The notes under the pieces are model-generated. The model saw only the letters and a program-made list of their open reading frames with translations, was not told the DNA's origin and did not search any database. 64,000 bases of DNA, from NCBI RefSeq assembly GCF_030644205.1, contig NZ_CP128647.1:1116001-1180000 (forward strand), given 5' to 3'. Source of the stretch: Mogibacterium neglectum (GTDB lineage: Bacteria > Bacillota > Clostridia > Peptostreptococcales > Anaerovoracaceae). Below, one piece after another: positions 1 through 9,197 of this stretch. Position 1 is the first letter of the stretch, and every line of letters starts with the position of its first letter. A program made the position numbers and the translations under genes.

Positions 1-737
1 TCCATAGCATCGATGACATCCATCATAGTGGTACCGCCAACTTCTTCAGAGAGGTCACGTCCACCAGTGCCGATAGCATTTGTTACACCCTCACCCAGTC
101 TATCGATAATAGTTGTGAGCTCCTGAATACCCGTTCCAGAAGCACCAATGATGCCAATTGATCCAGGATTTACAGTGTTTGTAAATGCAATTGGCACACT
201 CTGAATGATTCCCGTTCCACAGTCTGGACCCATAACCACGAGACCTTTCTCGTGAGCCTTATCCTTGATCTTCTTCTCATCCTCAATTGTTACATTGTCG
301 GAGAACATGAATACATTCATGCCCTCGTCGAGAGCTCTATCTGCCTCAAGTGCAGCGTAAGCTCCTGGAATCGAGATTACTGCTAGGTTAGCATCTGGCA
401 TCTGCTTAAGCGCCTGATCCCAGCTCTTTGCTGATTTATTTCCTTCGCTTTTTTTATCAGCATTTGCTTCCTTTGCAAAGTACTCGTCAACCTTATCCAT
501 AAGCGCAGCGAGCACGCTCTCTTCTGATACATCAGCAACAACTACCATATCGTTAGCAGTTGCGTTCATTAGCTCTTCAGTCTCAAGCCCACTCTGCTTA
601 AAAATGTCCTTGTTAGCTGGAGTTGCCATCATGATGGATACCTTGTTTACACCATCAACTGTCGAAACCGCATTAGTAAGTAGCATTAGGGTAACAGAAT
701 CATGATAACTTCCTGCTTTTACAATTGTCTTTAGCAT
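1..737 (-). CDS. fdrA: FdrA/AllF-like acyl-CoA synthetase-family protein, 3' end outside window
   Basis: About 245 N-terminal residues are visible; the gene runs off the left edge. It begins MLKTIVKAGSYHDSV behind a good GGGAGAG ribosome site, and has a succinyl-CoA-synthetase-like nucleotide/CoA-binding stretch with the motifs VVMGPDCGTG and IGIIGASGTG. FdrA (AllF) works with AllG and AllH in E. coli, where the three genes are tied to oxamate carbamoyltransferase, which splits oxalurate to oxamate and carbamoyl phosphate. It lies 19 bases after allD in the same direction, so cotranscription is likely. The role in allantoin use is inferred from family and neighbours; the fold assignment is firm. 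Confidence 0.88.
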   Translation of the reverse strand, partial: MLKTIVKAGSYHDSVTLMLLTNAVSTVDGVNKVSIMMATPANKDIFKQSGLETEELMNATANDMVVVADVSEESVLAALMDKVDEYFAKEANADKKSEGNKSAKSWDQALKQMPDANLAVISIPGAYAALEADRALDEGMNVFMFSDNVTIEDEKKIKDKAHEKGLVVMGPDCGTGIIQSVPIAFTNTVNPGSIGIIGASGTGIQELTTIIDRLGEGVTNAIGTGGRDLSEEVGGTTMMDVIDAM

Positions 738-756
738 TTATTCTCTCCCTTTTATA

Positions 757-1809
757 TTAGTCAGCAAATCTATTCTTGTGATCATATCTATTAAAGTGAA
801 CCGGTTCACCCTTTAAATACTCAACTAGTTCGTCTGCAACATCTAAACCACCTGTTGCATAAGCCTTTTCCATTCTATTCTTAGCTCTCTCTCCAGGGAA
901 GTTTACCTTATCAAATCCTGGAGCAGGCTTCATTGCATCAAGTTCGTCTAGGCACTGGCTCATAGCCTTCTTGAAGGCCTCTGCACCGACAAATCTCTCT
1001 GGGTCAATTACGATATGCATCTGACCAAGTCTTCTGCCCTCTGAAAGATCGTGGTACATGGAGCTAACATGACCACCGAATGGTACACCAAGAAGAATTC
1101 CAGAGAATACATCGACGAGCATCATAAGCCCATATCCCTTAGCCCCAGCAATAGGGTTAAGAGCATTAACCTTATGCGGATCTGTAACAGGAGCACCATT
1201 CTCATCCACTGCCCAATCTGCAGGAATTTCCTCATGCTTAGATCTCTTATCTAGAATCTTTCCCCAAGCCTGAACTGTAGTAGCCATATCAAATACTATC
1301 TTTCTATCATCAGCGGTTGGAGCTGCAAATGACATAGGGTTTGTTCCGTAATATGGTTCAGCACCACCGTAAGGAACTGCCATAGGATCTGACTGACAGA
1401 ACGAAATTGCTAGTAGACCTTCATCTGCAGCCATCTCTGTGTAGTAACCAATGGATCCCGAGTGTGAAAGGTTTGCCATTCCCACAACAGCGATTCCATT
1501 CTTCTTAGCCATCTCAATAGCTTTTTCCATGCCTGCCTTAGCAACAGTAAAACCTATTCCATTATCTCCATCAAGGATTCCAGAGCATGGTCCAGTTTCC
1601 TTCCAAGTCATGTTTGGCTCAACTGTGATTCCACCTTTAGCAATTCTCTCACTATAATACTCAACTCTTACTGCACCGTGAGAATAGTAACCTCTTTCAT
1701 GAGCCCAAGTAAGAATCTCTGCTGTAGTTTCAGCGTCATCAGCATGTAGTCCCGCCTGCATGAGTTTATTTTTCATTAAGCCCTTTAATTCTTCTCTCGA
1801 TAATTTCAC
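757..1809 (-). CDS. allD: Ureidoglycolate dehydrogenase (AllD)
   Basis: NAD-dependent oxidation of (S)-ureidoglycolate to oxalurate. The protein belongs to the malate/L-lactate dehydrogenase (Ldh_2) family and follows E. coli AllD closely through its length: HGAVRVEYY near the N-terminus, GHSGSIGYY-like region, YYGTNP, TTVQAWGK, GAKGYGLMM and the PAPGF segment. I start it at the GTG at 1809, nine bases after GGAGG, giving 350 residues like the family; an in-frame ATG at 1842 would put that ribosome site inside the gene. It sits between allE upstream and fdrA downstream, matching consecutive steps of the allantoin pathway. Confidence 0.93.
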   Translation of the reverse strand: MKLSREELKGLMKNKLMQAGLHADDAETTAEILTWAHERGYYSHGAVRVEYYSERIAKGGITVEPNMTWKETGPCSGILDGDNGIGFTVAKAGMEKAIEMAKKNGIAVVGMANLSHSGSIGYYTEMAADEGLLAISFCQSDPMAVPYGGAEPYYGTNPMSFAAPTADDRKIVFDMATTVQAWGKILDKRSKHEEIPADWAVDENGAPVTDPHKVNALNPIAGAKGYGLMMLVDVFSGILLGVPFGGHVSSMYHDLSEGRRLGQMHIVIDPERFVGAEAFKKAMSQCLDELDAMKPAPGFDKVNFPGERAKNRMEKAYATGGLDVADELVEYLKGEPVHFNRYDHKNRFAD

Positions 1810-1855
1810 TTGTTTTTTTCCTCCATGAACCTGCATATACAAATTCTTTCTATAA

Positions 1856-1886
1856 AACAGGTCCGCATCTATGACGCGAACCTGTT
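1856..1886 (-). terminator. Hairpin between allE and allD
   Basis: Arms AACAGGT (1856-1862) and ACCTGTT (1880-1886) are perfect complements and a short GC-rich inner pairing is possible. Read on the minus strand the hairpin is followed by TTTTATAG, so it resembles a partial intrinsic terminator inside the operon. It may lower allD/fdrA expression relative to allE or protect the allE message end. Confidence 0.5.
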
Positions 1887-1913
1887 ACCAACAATTCATA
1901 ATATTGTTTAAAC

Positions 1914-2699
1914 TTACAGCTCAACGTCTCTGTTGCAATCCTTTGAGTAGATGTAGATAAAGTCTTCAGTACCTACACCGTAGCAAGCCTGTGGTACGTA
2001 TGAGTCCATGAATACATAGTCACCCTTCTGTAGAGGAACCCACTCATCATCTAGCACGTACATCCCCTTACCCTGTAGGAAGTATGCGCCATGCTCCTGA
2101 ATGTGAGTTTCGATATATCCATGGCATGCACCTGGAGCAAATTTCAGCACGTGCATGTTCATATCAAATCCTAGATCCTCTGCTGCTGGTAGAAAGTCTT
2201 TGCTCTGACAGTTTGTCATTCCCTCGTAATCCTTCCAAGGTGTATCGTTAATATTTGCAACAACTGTGTAAGCTTCTTTTCCAGGAAGTGGGTTGTATCT
2301 TCTTCTGTAGATATAAACGAAAGCGTCCTTGTCGCTATTGTTTACGAAGCTGAATGGCTTATCTGCTGGCGAATAAATGTAACCACCCTCTGTCAGATCA
2401 GCCTCTTTATCAGCATTCTTTACTGTAAGCTCTCCACTAATTACATATAGAAAAGATTCGATTCCATCTCCTCCGATTTTATCGTTCTTTCCGCCTGGAT
2501 GAACTGTTGAAATATAATCAGCAAATGATGCGCCCATAGCAGGTGAACCTAGAATAGTTGTATCGCAGTTCTCGTAGCCAGGGATAACGTTCTTAACGAT
2601 GCCGTCTGGCTCAAGAATAGTGTACTTACCCTTCTTATAAACAGATCTTGTCGAAAGTAGTGTCTCTCTGTAACCAGTATTATTGTTTAAATAACTCAT
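1914..2699 (-). CDS. allE: (S)-ureidoglycine aminohydrolase (AllE)
   Basis: Manganese bicupin enzyme that releases ammonia from (S)-ureidoglycine to give (S)-ureidoglycolate, the substrate of the next gene, allD. Length is 261 residues, the same as E. coli AllE, and the ends match the family (start MSYLNNNTGYRE, end YSKDCNRDVEL). The C-terminal cupin has the expected metal ligands with family spacing: E197, H199, H203 and Q237. The first cupin lacks such a set, as usual. It is the first gene of the leftward block and has the long AT-rich region 2700-3078 upstream, where its promoter must lie. Confidence 0.95.
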   Translation of the reverse strand: MSYLNNNTGYRETLLSTRSVYKKGKYTILEPDGIVKNVIPGYENCDTTILGSPAMGASFADYISTVHPGGKNDKIGGDGIESFLYVISGELTVKNADKEADLTEGGYIYSPADKPFSFVNNSDKDAFVYIYRRRYNPLPGKEAYTVVANINDTPWKDYEGMTNCQSKDFLPAAEDLGFDMNMHVLKFAPGACHGYIETHIQEHGAYFLQGKGMYVLDDEWVPLQKGDYVFMDSYVPQACYGVGTEDFIYIYSKDCNRDVEL

Positions 2700-3078
2700 G
2701 AAGTTTACCTCTCTTCCTCATGTTTAATAATAATAGACTTTTAATTTGGTGAAACTTATCAACCAATTTTCTATTACAATTTAATCATCTTTCAACCTTT
2801 TTTTCAAGTGTAAGTTCGAAATTTTATGTTCTAAATATCGTCCTTATTGCTTTTTTGAATTTTATCTAATAGTGTTATATAATTCTATAAGATTTCATTG
2901 TATTTATCATGTATTTTCAAGCTTTCTAAGCTATATTTATTTTGCGGATTTTCTAATACAATGTAATTAAAATATACATCATCTATTTTTATTTATTAAT
3001 TAATAATTCATTGGTCAGATAATTTTTATTTTTAATATAAAATTTTTTTGGATAGCAGTTGAAGGAGTTATTAAAATC
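2700..3078. promoter_or_regulatory. Divergent intergenic region, allE / alpha-beta hydrolase
   Basis: About 380 bases, very AT-rich, no ORF. It should hold promoters for allE (leftward) and the hydrolase (rightward). TTGGT (2746-2750) and ACCAA (2762-2766) form an imperfect palindrome, and TCAACC occurs at 2759-2764 and 2792-2797; the same string TCAACCAATTT is found upstream of the allantoinase operon. On the plus strand TTGGTC near 3013 and TATAAA about 19 bases on is a weak promoter candidate; AAGGAG precedes the hydrolase start. Confidence 0.5.
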
Positions 3079-3930
3079 ATGTTAGATGTTAAGAATATTA
3101 CGGTTTCAAAAGGAAACAGTATTAACTCGTCAAGAAGATTCACTCTTTATTATCCTAGTGATTCTACTATACGCACTTTAATCGTATACATACACGGTGG
3201 CGGACTGCTGTGTGGTAATGCGAATGATTTGCCAGGATTACATAAAGAGAGATTGATAGACGAGGGATACGCAATTTTAGCTATTGATTACCCTCTTGCC
3301 CCACAGGCGAAGATTGATTCTATTCTAGAAGACATAATTAATTCTATAAATAATTGTTTTGAGCTAACTGGTCTTAGAAGCGATCTCCCATTATTCGTAT
3401 GGGGTCGATCAGCAGGAGCTTACCTCGCACTGCTCGCATCTGCTAGCAATCAGCTCCACTTCAAACTGAACGGTATAATTTCATACTACGGTTATGGATT
3501 TTTGTGTGACGGCTGGTACGATGCGCCGAGCCCAAACTATATGAAACTCCCTCTTGTCGAAGAAGGCTCTACGAAGATTCACGATAAAGAAATTGTATAT
3601 CGAGGTGATATAGCTACCTATTTCAGCACATATATATATGCAAGGCAGACTGGCAAATGGAAAGACTTGATATACGAGGGTCGCGATAAATATTTCTTTT
3701 TATTATACACGTTAAGAGCCGTAGATAGTCTTCCAGCGCCTTTATTTGCTGCACATAGCACAGGTGACACAGATGTTCCATATAGCGAATTCATCGCCTT
3801 ATGTAATAAATATCATCCGGATAAATTCGTTGTCTCTATACCTGAACATGACTTCGACAGGAATACGAATGAACCTGAGACAGTTGAACTTCTTAATAAG
3901 ACTATTTCATTTGTATCAAATAATATTTAA
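3079..3930 (+). CDS. Alpha/beta hydrolase (esterase/lipase, HGGG type)
   Basis: A 283-residue cytosolic hydrolase without a signal peptide. It has the oxyanion-hole motif HGGG at 39-42, the nucleophile elbow GRSAG with Ser111, an acid in GDTDVPYS (Asp232) and His257 in PEHDF, a full catalytic triad of the hormone-sensitive-lipase-like family. Ribosome site GAAGGAG precedes the ATG. It is divergent from allE and convergent with the GNAT gene. The substrate cannot be told; a role linked to allantoin or ureide hydrolysis would be speculation based on position alone. Confidence 0.85.
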   Translation: MLDVKNITVSKGNSINSSRRFTLYYPSDSTIRTLIVYIHGGGLLCGNANDLPGLHKERLIDEGYAILAIDYPLAPQAKIDSILEDIINSINNCFELTGLRSDLPLFVWGRSAGAYLALLASASNQLHFKLNGIISYYGYGFLCDGWYDAPSPNYMKLPLVEEGSTKIHDKEIVYRGDIATYFSTYIYARQTGKWKDLIYEGRDKYFFLLYTLRAVDSLPAPLFAAHSTGDTDVPYSEFIALCNKYHPDKFVVSIPEHDFDRNTNEPETVELLNKTISFVSNNI

Positions 3931-3967
3931 ATATAATCAGATGCTATGAGAAATTCAGTATAAAAAT

Positions 3968-4432
3968 TCATCTGTATTTTCTCATAGTATATTTTAGCTT
4001 TGGGTTCTCAATTATTTTCTCTATTCTAAACCCTTGCTTTTCATATAAGTTCTTAGCAACTTTATTAGAATCAAAAACTGATAAGGTAATGCTATTAACG
4101 TTTTTATTATCGAAAATGTATTTTAGAAATTCTTTTAATGCCATTGAACCTAAGCCCATGCCTGTTTTTTCAGGATTTATTACAAACCTACCGATGTGGA
4201 TACTATCTTTACTTGATCTTATTTCTTGTATTATCCCGACAAACTCATCGTCACTAAAAATTGAAAAAACATTTTCAAGTTTTCTTATTTTGTCACAATC
4301 AAGTGGATAAGATACCTTGTTCCCCATCCATTGTTCTTGAAAATCCTTACCCTTATCATTAGACCATTCACATAAAGACAATGCATTAGCATCATTTATG
4401 CCTTTTTCAATTAAGATATTCATACAACTCAA
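3968..4432 (-). CDS. GNAT-family N-acetyltransferase
   Basis: A 154-residue single-domain GNAT protein. The acetyl-CoA pyrophosphate-binding loop is seen as KTGMGLGSMALKEF around residues 98-111, followed by the beta-strand ITLSVF and the helix with NLYEKQGFR typical of the family end. The acceptor substrate is unknown; RimI-like protein acetylation or small-molecule acetylation are both possible. It lies 22 bases downstream of the SirTM gene in the same direction, so it may be the last gene of that transcript. Confidence 0.82.
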   Translation of the reverse strand: MSCMNILIEKGINDANALSLCEWSNDKGKDFQEQWMGNKVSYPLDCDKIRKLENVFSIFSDDEFVGIIQEIRSSKDSIHIGRFVINPEKTGMGLGSMALKEFLKYIFDNKNVNSITLSVFDSNKVAKNLYEKQGFRIEKIIENPKLKYTMRKYR

Positions 4433-4454
4433 ATTCTCCTAAGATTAGTTATAA

Positions 4455-5461
4455 CTATAATATTCTTTCAAGCACATCACCTATATCGCTGCTTATACAT
4501 ATGCTTCTATCTTCAAGCTCTACTGGACAAAATGCTTCTCCGTAGTTAATACACGCATATGTTGAGTTATTATTTGTAATCGCCATCTGCCAGAACGGAA
4601 ACTTTATTATCACCGGTGTGTTTGCACCGACACCAAGCTCTAGAAATAGTACCTTCATATTTTCGTGTCTACGCAGGAAATCCGAATATCTTGCCGAGGC
4701 ATCTCGCCAGCCAGCATCTTCGACGAATGTCCCATCAGATCTTAAGTTATTTGTAACCGCCCCTCCTGTGGTTGGCATACGAGGAATTAAGTTAGAAGGT
4801 ATCTGCATTTTAATTGACTTATTATGAGGTACATCGAATTCACCATAATCATCACGTATGAATCCCTGTGCCTCCATAGCTCTATTAACCCAAACTTCGT
4901 TGTCAAAGGTCATGCCATCCTTACCATCCTGACTTTGGAACAGCCCAAAGTCTCCCTGTGTATAGAATAGCCTCTTTTTATCAAAACCTGCCCTCTGGAA
5001 CTGATGATCAACATTAGTAGTAACTACAAAATAATCTTTCCCTTTCACAACCTGAAGAAGCTTTTCATAAACAGGCTTAGGAGCCTTTGTATATCTGTTG
5101 TAATAAATTGCTCTTGCCCACCAAGCCCAGCGAGTTTCATCGTCAGGAAATGGGAAAAAGCCACCAGAATATATATCGGTTATTCCATACTCCTCTGCAA
5201 AGTCAAAAAATATCTTTCAAATCGTTCGCCGCTATACGTAAAACCCGCCGAGGTTGAAAGTCCTGCCCCTGCTCCGATGATTACAGTATCGGATGCTTCT
5301 ATAGCTGCCACCAATTTCGCAGATCTTTCTAGAATAGAACCTTCACCATAAACCATCTGACCTTTCAGGTAGCTCATCACCGCCTGACCTATCTCTATAC
5401 TCTCTATATATCCATTAGGCCTATCTCTAAGTGAGTTTCTCATAATATCCTCTATCTTCAT
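4455..5461 (-). pseudogene. Macrodomain-linked sirtuin (SirTM), frameshifted
   Basis: Class M sirtuin, the family that mono-ADP-ribosylates partner proteins with NAD. The N-terminal part (from 5461, or 5443 behind AGAGG) has the NAD-binding GAGAGLSTSAG. The frame is lost in a run of six A on the plus strand (5205-5210): reading continues out of frame to a stop at 5180. One extra T in the mRNA-sense run restores GERFERYF joined to DFAEEYGITD and then continuously to VVKGKDYFVVTTNVDHQ and the usual family end. The class M trait, Gln where ordinary sirtuins have catalytic His, is seen in FYTQGD. It overlaps the macrodomain gene by up to 35 bases. Either a true mutation, a phase-variable run, or a sequencing error. 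Confidence 0.85.
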
Positions 5462-6230
5462 CCTTAAATACGTTAAATATCACTCTTTCCATAACCCCTG
5501 GGTGTTCCGAGAGCCAGCTTCTTACAGTACTAACTGCAATTTCTGCAGCGCGCTCGTTAGGAAAGTGAAATACTCCTGTCGATATACAGCAGAACGCTAC
5601 TGTCTTTAAATTATTTTCTAAGCACATATTAAGTGTGTTGATATAACAATTCGCAAGATCTTGCTCAAGTAGAGGAGTGAGGTTAAACTGCACAATAGGG
5701 CCAACAACATGTATAACCTTCTTCGCTGGTAAATTGTATCCATCTGTGAGCATTGGAACTCCAGTTGGCTGCTCATAGTCAGCACCGAACTTAGCCCTTA
5801 GCTGGTTCATCTGCCTGTTACACTCATCTCTAAGCTGCACCCCTGCGAATGTATGTATACAGTTGTCTATACAGTTATGCATAGGAATAAAACATCCAAG
5901 CATCTGTGAATTAGCAGCATTTACTATCGCATCTACTGATAACCTAGTGATATCTCCTTGCCATATTGATAGACAGTCGCTTCGAACTGGAATTTCCATC
6001 ACTTCAACAATCCCATGCTCCTCTGCCACACCTTTTAAATATTCATCTTGGACTTTCAAAATTAAATCATCAATGTGGAGCGGGCTACGTATATTCATCA
6101 GCGAACGAAGAAGTCGTCTTTTGCCAACTACATCCCCTGGTGTCTGTAAATCTTTATAATCGATGGAATCAGCTTTAAACTCTCTGACTAGAAAATCTAG
6201 CCTTTCGGCTTGTGTCATCTTTTCATTCAT
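5427..6230 (-). CDS. Zinc-containing macrodomain ADP-ribosyl hydrolase, SirTM partner
   Basis: A 267-residue protein with an N-terminal helical extension (about 1-85) and a macrodomain (about 88-267). Features: DAIVNAANS for ADP-ribose binding, the zinc-loop sequence GCFIPMHNCIDNCIH peculiar to the SirTM-linked class, and ISTGVFHFP for the second phosphate loop. Family members reverse the ADP-ribosylation put on by SirTM. In S. aureus and streptococci the operon also codes for GcvH-L and a lipoate ligase; neither is in this window. The gene follows the allantoin permease after 68 bases in the same direction. Confidence 0.92.
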   Translation of the reverse strand: MNEKMTQAERLDFLVREFKADSIDYKDLQTPGDVVGKRRLLRSLMNIRSPLHIDDLILKVQDEYLKGVAEEHGIVEVMEIPVRSDCLSIWQGDITRLSVDAIVNAANSQMLGCFIPMHNCIDNCIHTFAGVQLRDECNRQMNQLRAKFGADYEQPTGVPMLTDGYNLPAKKVIHVVGPIVQFNLTPLLEQDLANCYINTLNMCLENNLKTVAFCCISTGVFHFPNERAAEIAVSTVRSWLSEHPGVMERVIFNVFKDEDRGYYEKLT

Positions 6231-6298
6231 ATCTAGCCCTCGCTTTCATAACATTATAGATATTATACCAAAATCCCACAATTATGATAGCTACTCGT

Positions 6299-7669
6299 TT
6301 ATTTCTCGAGTGTAGTTCCTTTTCTGAAGTTCTCACAAGACTTCATATTCTTCATTAGCAGGTAATAGATAACCCCTGTAGGAATTGTAGCTGTGAAGAA
6401 TGAAAGGTCAACCTTGTAAAGTCCGATTGCCGCACCTACTACAGTCGCGATGATAGCTGCCATATTTACACCAGCCTTCGATCCATTTGGATCATATAAG
6501 TCATCTAACTGCTCCTTAGTGAAGTTTCTCTTATGAAGAATGAAGTAATCCACGATTAGGATAGCAAATATTGGAGCGAAGAACGCCGAGTAAATCTTAA
6601 CAAATAGCGATAGTCCAACAGCTGAGCTATCGTTAGTTAATATCCATGGGCAAGTTGCAACTGCAAGAATTCCGATTAGTATTACTGCAGTCCTGTGCTT
6701 CATCTTAAATGTATCCATGAACACATATGCTGGCGGAATAACGTTACTTGCAAGGTTTGTCGAAAGTTGTGCAAATATGATAAATGCCAGCGTAACAACT
6801 AATACAATCTTATTATCTACCATCTCCACAAACGCATTGATTGGATTTGCAATTCCAGTAGCTGTTGAAGCCATAGCACCGATAATTCCAAGCATTACTG
6901 TAGCAGGAACCATAGCCATAAAATACGATAGACCTCTTACAGGTGCGCTATAGCCTTGCTTCATCTCACGAGAATAGTCTGAAGCATTGAGCATTACTGT
7001 AGTTGAGTTTCCGAAGAATGCGATTACAGATGCAACAAATGGAAGTCCCCATGTACCGCTCTTATGCATTAGACTAGCTGAAATAGCATCCCACTGGGTT
7101 GTTAGGCATATGTAAAGCAGATAGAACATTGCGATTACAATTACAGTTCCACCGATGTTTCCGACCCACTTTGCACCCTTGAATCCCTTGATTGAGAGAA
7201 GAATCTGCACAATCTGGAAGAGAATGAAGAATAGCCAGATATTATCATAGTGGAATAGCAGCTTCGAAATATTGTTGATAGCTGCTCCACCTAGCCATGT
7301 CTGGTATCCATACCATACTATAGCCGGAAGACCCCTAATCATAGATGGAAGTACATTTCCCTTAGTACCATATGCACTCTTGAGATGAATGGAATATGGT
7401 GCTCCAGTCTTATAACCAAACTGGTCATTCATAGCTATTCCAACTACTAGGATTGTTGAACCAAGCAGCACTGCTAGAAACAGCTGTATTAGATTAAGCC
7501 CTGTCTCCATCTGAGCGGATCCCATTGCCAGAGTTCCGATAGAGATACATCCACCGAGCCAAAGCATAGTGTTCGATCCCCAGCTCATGGTACGTTTCTC
7601 CCACGGAATCGGTCTTATGCTCTCGCCCTCATTATTTGAGGTATTTACGTTCTTATTTTCTGTACTCAT
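6299..7669 (-). CDS. Allantoin permease, NCS1 family (PucI-like)
   Basis: A 456-residue membrane protein with about 12 hydrophobic segments and the NCS1 (purine-cytosine/allantoin permease) layout: MSWGSNTMLWLGGCISIG at the start, GLPAIVWYGYQTWLGG in the middle and LFVKIYSAFFAPIFAILIVDYF near the end. It lies 28 bases after an allantoinase gene, which makes allantoin the likely substrate; uracil, cytosine or hydantoins are transported by relatives. Intact, in contrast to its paralogue at 9198-10559, so it probably carries the transport function of the locus. Confidence 0.9.
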   Translation of the reverse strand: MSTENKNVNTSNNEGESIRPIPWEKRTMSWGSNTMLWLGGCISIGTLAMGSAQMETGLNLIQLFLAVLLGSTILVVGIAMNDQFGYKTGAPYSIHLKSAYGTKGNVLPSMIRGLPAIVWYGYQTWLGGAAINNISKLLFHYDNIWLFFILFQIVQILLSIKGFKGAKWVGNIGGTVIVIAMFYLLYICLTTQWDAISASLMHKSGTWGLPFVASVIAFFGNSTTVMLNASDYSREMKQGYSAPVRGLSYFMAMVPATVMLGIIGAMASTATGIANPINAFVEMVDNKIVLVVTLAFIIFAQLSTNLASNVIPPAYVFMDTFKMKHRTAVILIGILAVATCPWILTNDSSAVGLSLFVKIYSAFFAPIFAILIVDYFILHKRNFTKEQLDDLYDPNGSKAGVNMAAIIATVVGAAIGLYKVDLSFFTATIPTGVIYYLLMKNMKSCENFRKGTTLEK

Positions 7670-7697
7670 ATTGTTCTCCCTTAATTTTTTAGCACCT

Positions 7698-9101
7698 TTA
7701 TCTAACTGGTGTTACATACTTTCCAAAGCCCTTAGCTTCTTCTACATACATACCGTCCTTAGCAACAACGTGACCACGGATAACTGTGCAAGTCGGAGCA
7801 CCCTTTCCTTCTAGCCCGTCGAAGCATGTCACGTGTCCCTTAGTGAAGAGTTTCTCCTGCTCAATCTTCCAAGGTTTCTCTGGATCGAGAATTACTGCAT
7901 CTGCATCAAATCCAATCTCAAATGCACCCTTCTGTCCATAGAAACCGAATACCTTTGCAGGGTTATAGTCCATAACCTTAGCTATTAGGCTTGGGCAAAG
8001 CTTCTTCTGATGTACCACCATATCGAACATCATAGGCAGGAAGAACTGGATAGCGTTGAGTCCGCCCCATGCCTGCCAAATGTCTCTCGACTCATTATCC
8101 TTTTCCTCGTCCGCAGCCGGTGAGTGGTCACTACCAACGCAAGATAAAGTTCCATCGAGTACATAATTCCAAAGCTTTTCTACATCTTCCTTAGTTCTTA
8201 GAGGTGGTGTGCACTTAGCTGGTCCGCCCTTTTCAAACACGAAATCTTCTGAGAAGCCTAGGTAATGAGGGCACGTCTCAGCAGTTATTGGTAGTCCCTC
8301 GTACTGAGCTTCCTTAACAACCTGTGCAACCATAGGATGACTTACGTGACAGATATGAACTCTACCACCTGTAGCCCTAGCCATGTCTATAACATTCTTA
8401 GTAGCAACGTATTCTGTCCATACATCATGAGAATCAAGGAAAGCTCTGATTTTTTCTTGTCTTGAAAGACTGGTCATAGCCTTGGCCTTCTTTTCTCTCT
8501 CTATAACCTGTCCATACTCCTCGCAGTGGAATCCACAGAGGGCATCATATGGCTTTAGTATTTCAAGCGCTTCACGAACATTACCCATATTAACGGTAGG
8601 AAAAAGCGATCCGTTAGGGCAAGTGAATCCCTTAAACGCAGCGACACCAGCCTTCTCAAGATCTATGAGGTCGGCAAGGTTATTGTGGACTGAATCCGGA
8701 TCATCATCGAAGTCTCCTACAATTCCACCCCATAGACCGAAGTCGATGTATGAATGCTTCGATATTTTACTCATCTTAAGGTCGAAAATCTCTTTATTCA
8801 TAAGAGAAGGATCATTATTGAGAGGCATATCGATAAGAGTTGTACAGCCTGCAACAGCGGCGGCTCTTGAACCGGTCTCAAAATCTTCTCTGTAATCGAA
8901 CCCAGGCTCGTTGAGGTGGGCGTGACAATCTATGATTCCTGGATAGACTAGGTTTCCCTCTGCATCGATTACTTCTGTAGCTTCAGCCTCTGTTCCTGGA
9001 GCTAAGAATGCAGCGTACTTGCCGTCTTTTACAGCAATATCTGCTTCATAGACACGGTCTGGTGTAACCAGCTTACCGTTTTTGATAATTAGATCATACA
9101 T
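7698..9101 (-). CDS. allB: Allantoinase (AllB), copy 1
   Basis: Cyclic amidohydrolase that opens allantoin to allantoate. 467 residues. The binuclear-metal ligands of the family are all present: H60 and H62 in CHAHLN, the carbamylated K157 in AFKGF, H192 in GFHCE, H252 in ICHVSH and D325 in GSDHSP. It resembles AllB more than dihydropyrimidinase (DMPLNN, KAWGG-like WQAWGGLNAIQ). Start ATG at 9101 has AAAGGAGG upstream. It forms an allB-permease pair with the next gene, and this pair is duplicated at 9198-11968. Confidence 0.9.
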   Translation of the reverse strand: MYDLIIKNGKLVTPDRVYEADIAVKDGKYAAFLAPGTEAEATEVIDAEGNLVYPGIIDCHAHLNEPGFDYREDFETGSRAAAVAGCTTLIDMPLNNDPSLMNKEIFDLKMSKISKHSYIDFGLWGGIVGDFDDDPDSVHNNLADLIDLEKAGVAAFKGFTCPNGSLFPTVNMGNVREALEILKPYDALCGFHCEEYGQVIEREKKAKAMTSLSRQEKIRAFLDSHDVWTEYVATKNVIDMARATGGRVHICHVSHPMVAQVVKEAQYEGLPITAETCPHYLGFSEDFVFEKGGPAKCTPPLRTKEDVEKLWNYVLDGTLSCVGSDHSPAADEEKDNESRDIWQAWGGLNAIQFFLPMMFDMVVHQKKLCPSLIAKVMDYNPAKVFGFYGQKGAFEIGFDADAVILDPEKPWKIEQEKLFTKGHVTCFDGLEGKGAPTCTVIRGHVVAKDGMYVEEAKGFGKYVTPVR

Positions 9102-9122
9102 GTCTAATCCTCCTTTCTAATG

Positions 9123-9157
9123 CAATGGAGAGAGATACTATTTACATCTCTCCATTG
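9123..9157 (-). repeat. Hairpin between the broken permease and allB copy 1
   Basis: CAATGGAGAG (9123-9132) and CTCTCCATTG (9148-9157) are perfect 10-bp inverted arms around a 15-base loop. No run of T follows on the minus strand, so it is more likely an mRNA processing or stability hairpin separating the two duplicated gene pairs than a strong terminator. Confidence 0.5.
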
Positions 9158-9197
9158 TTTCATATAATTATTAAATAAATTTATGAATTTTAACATT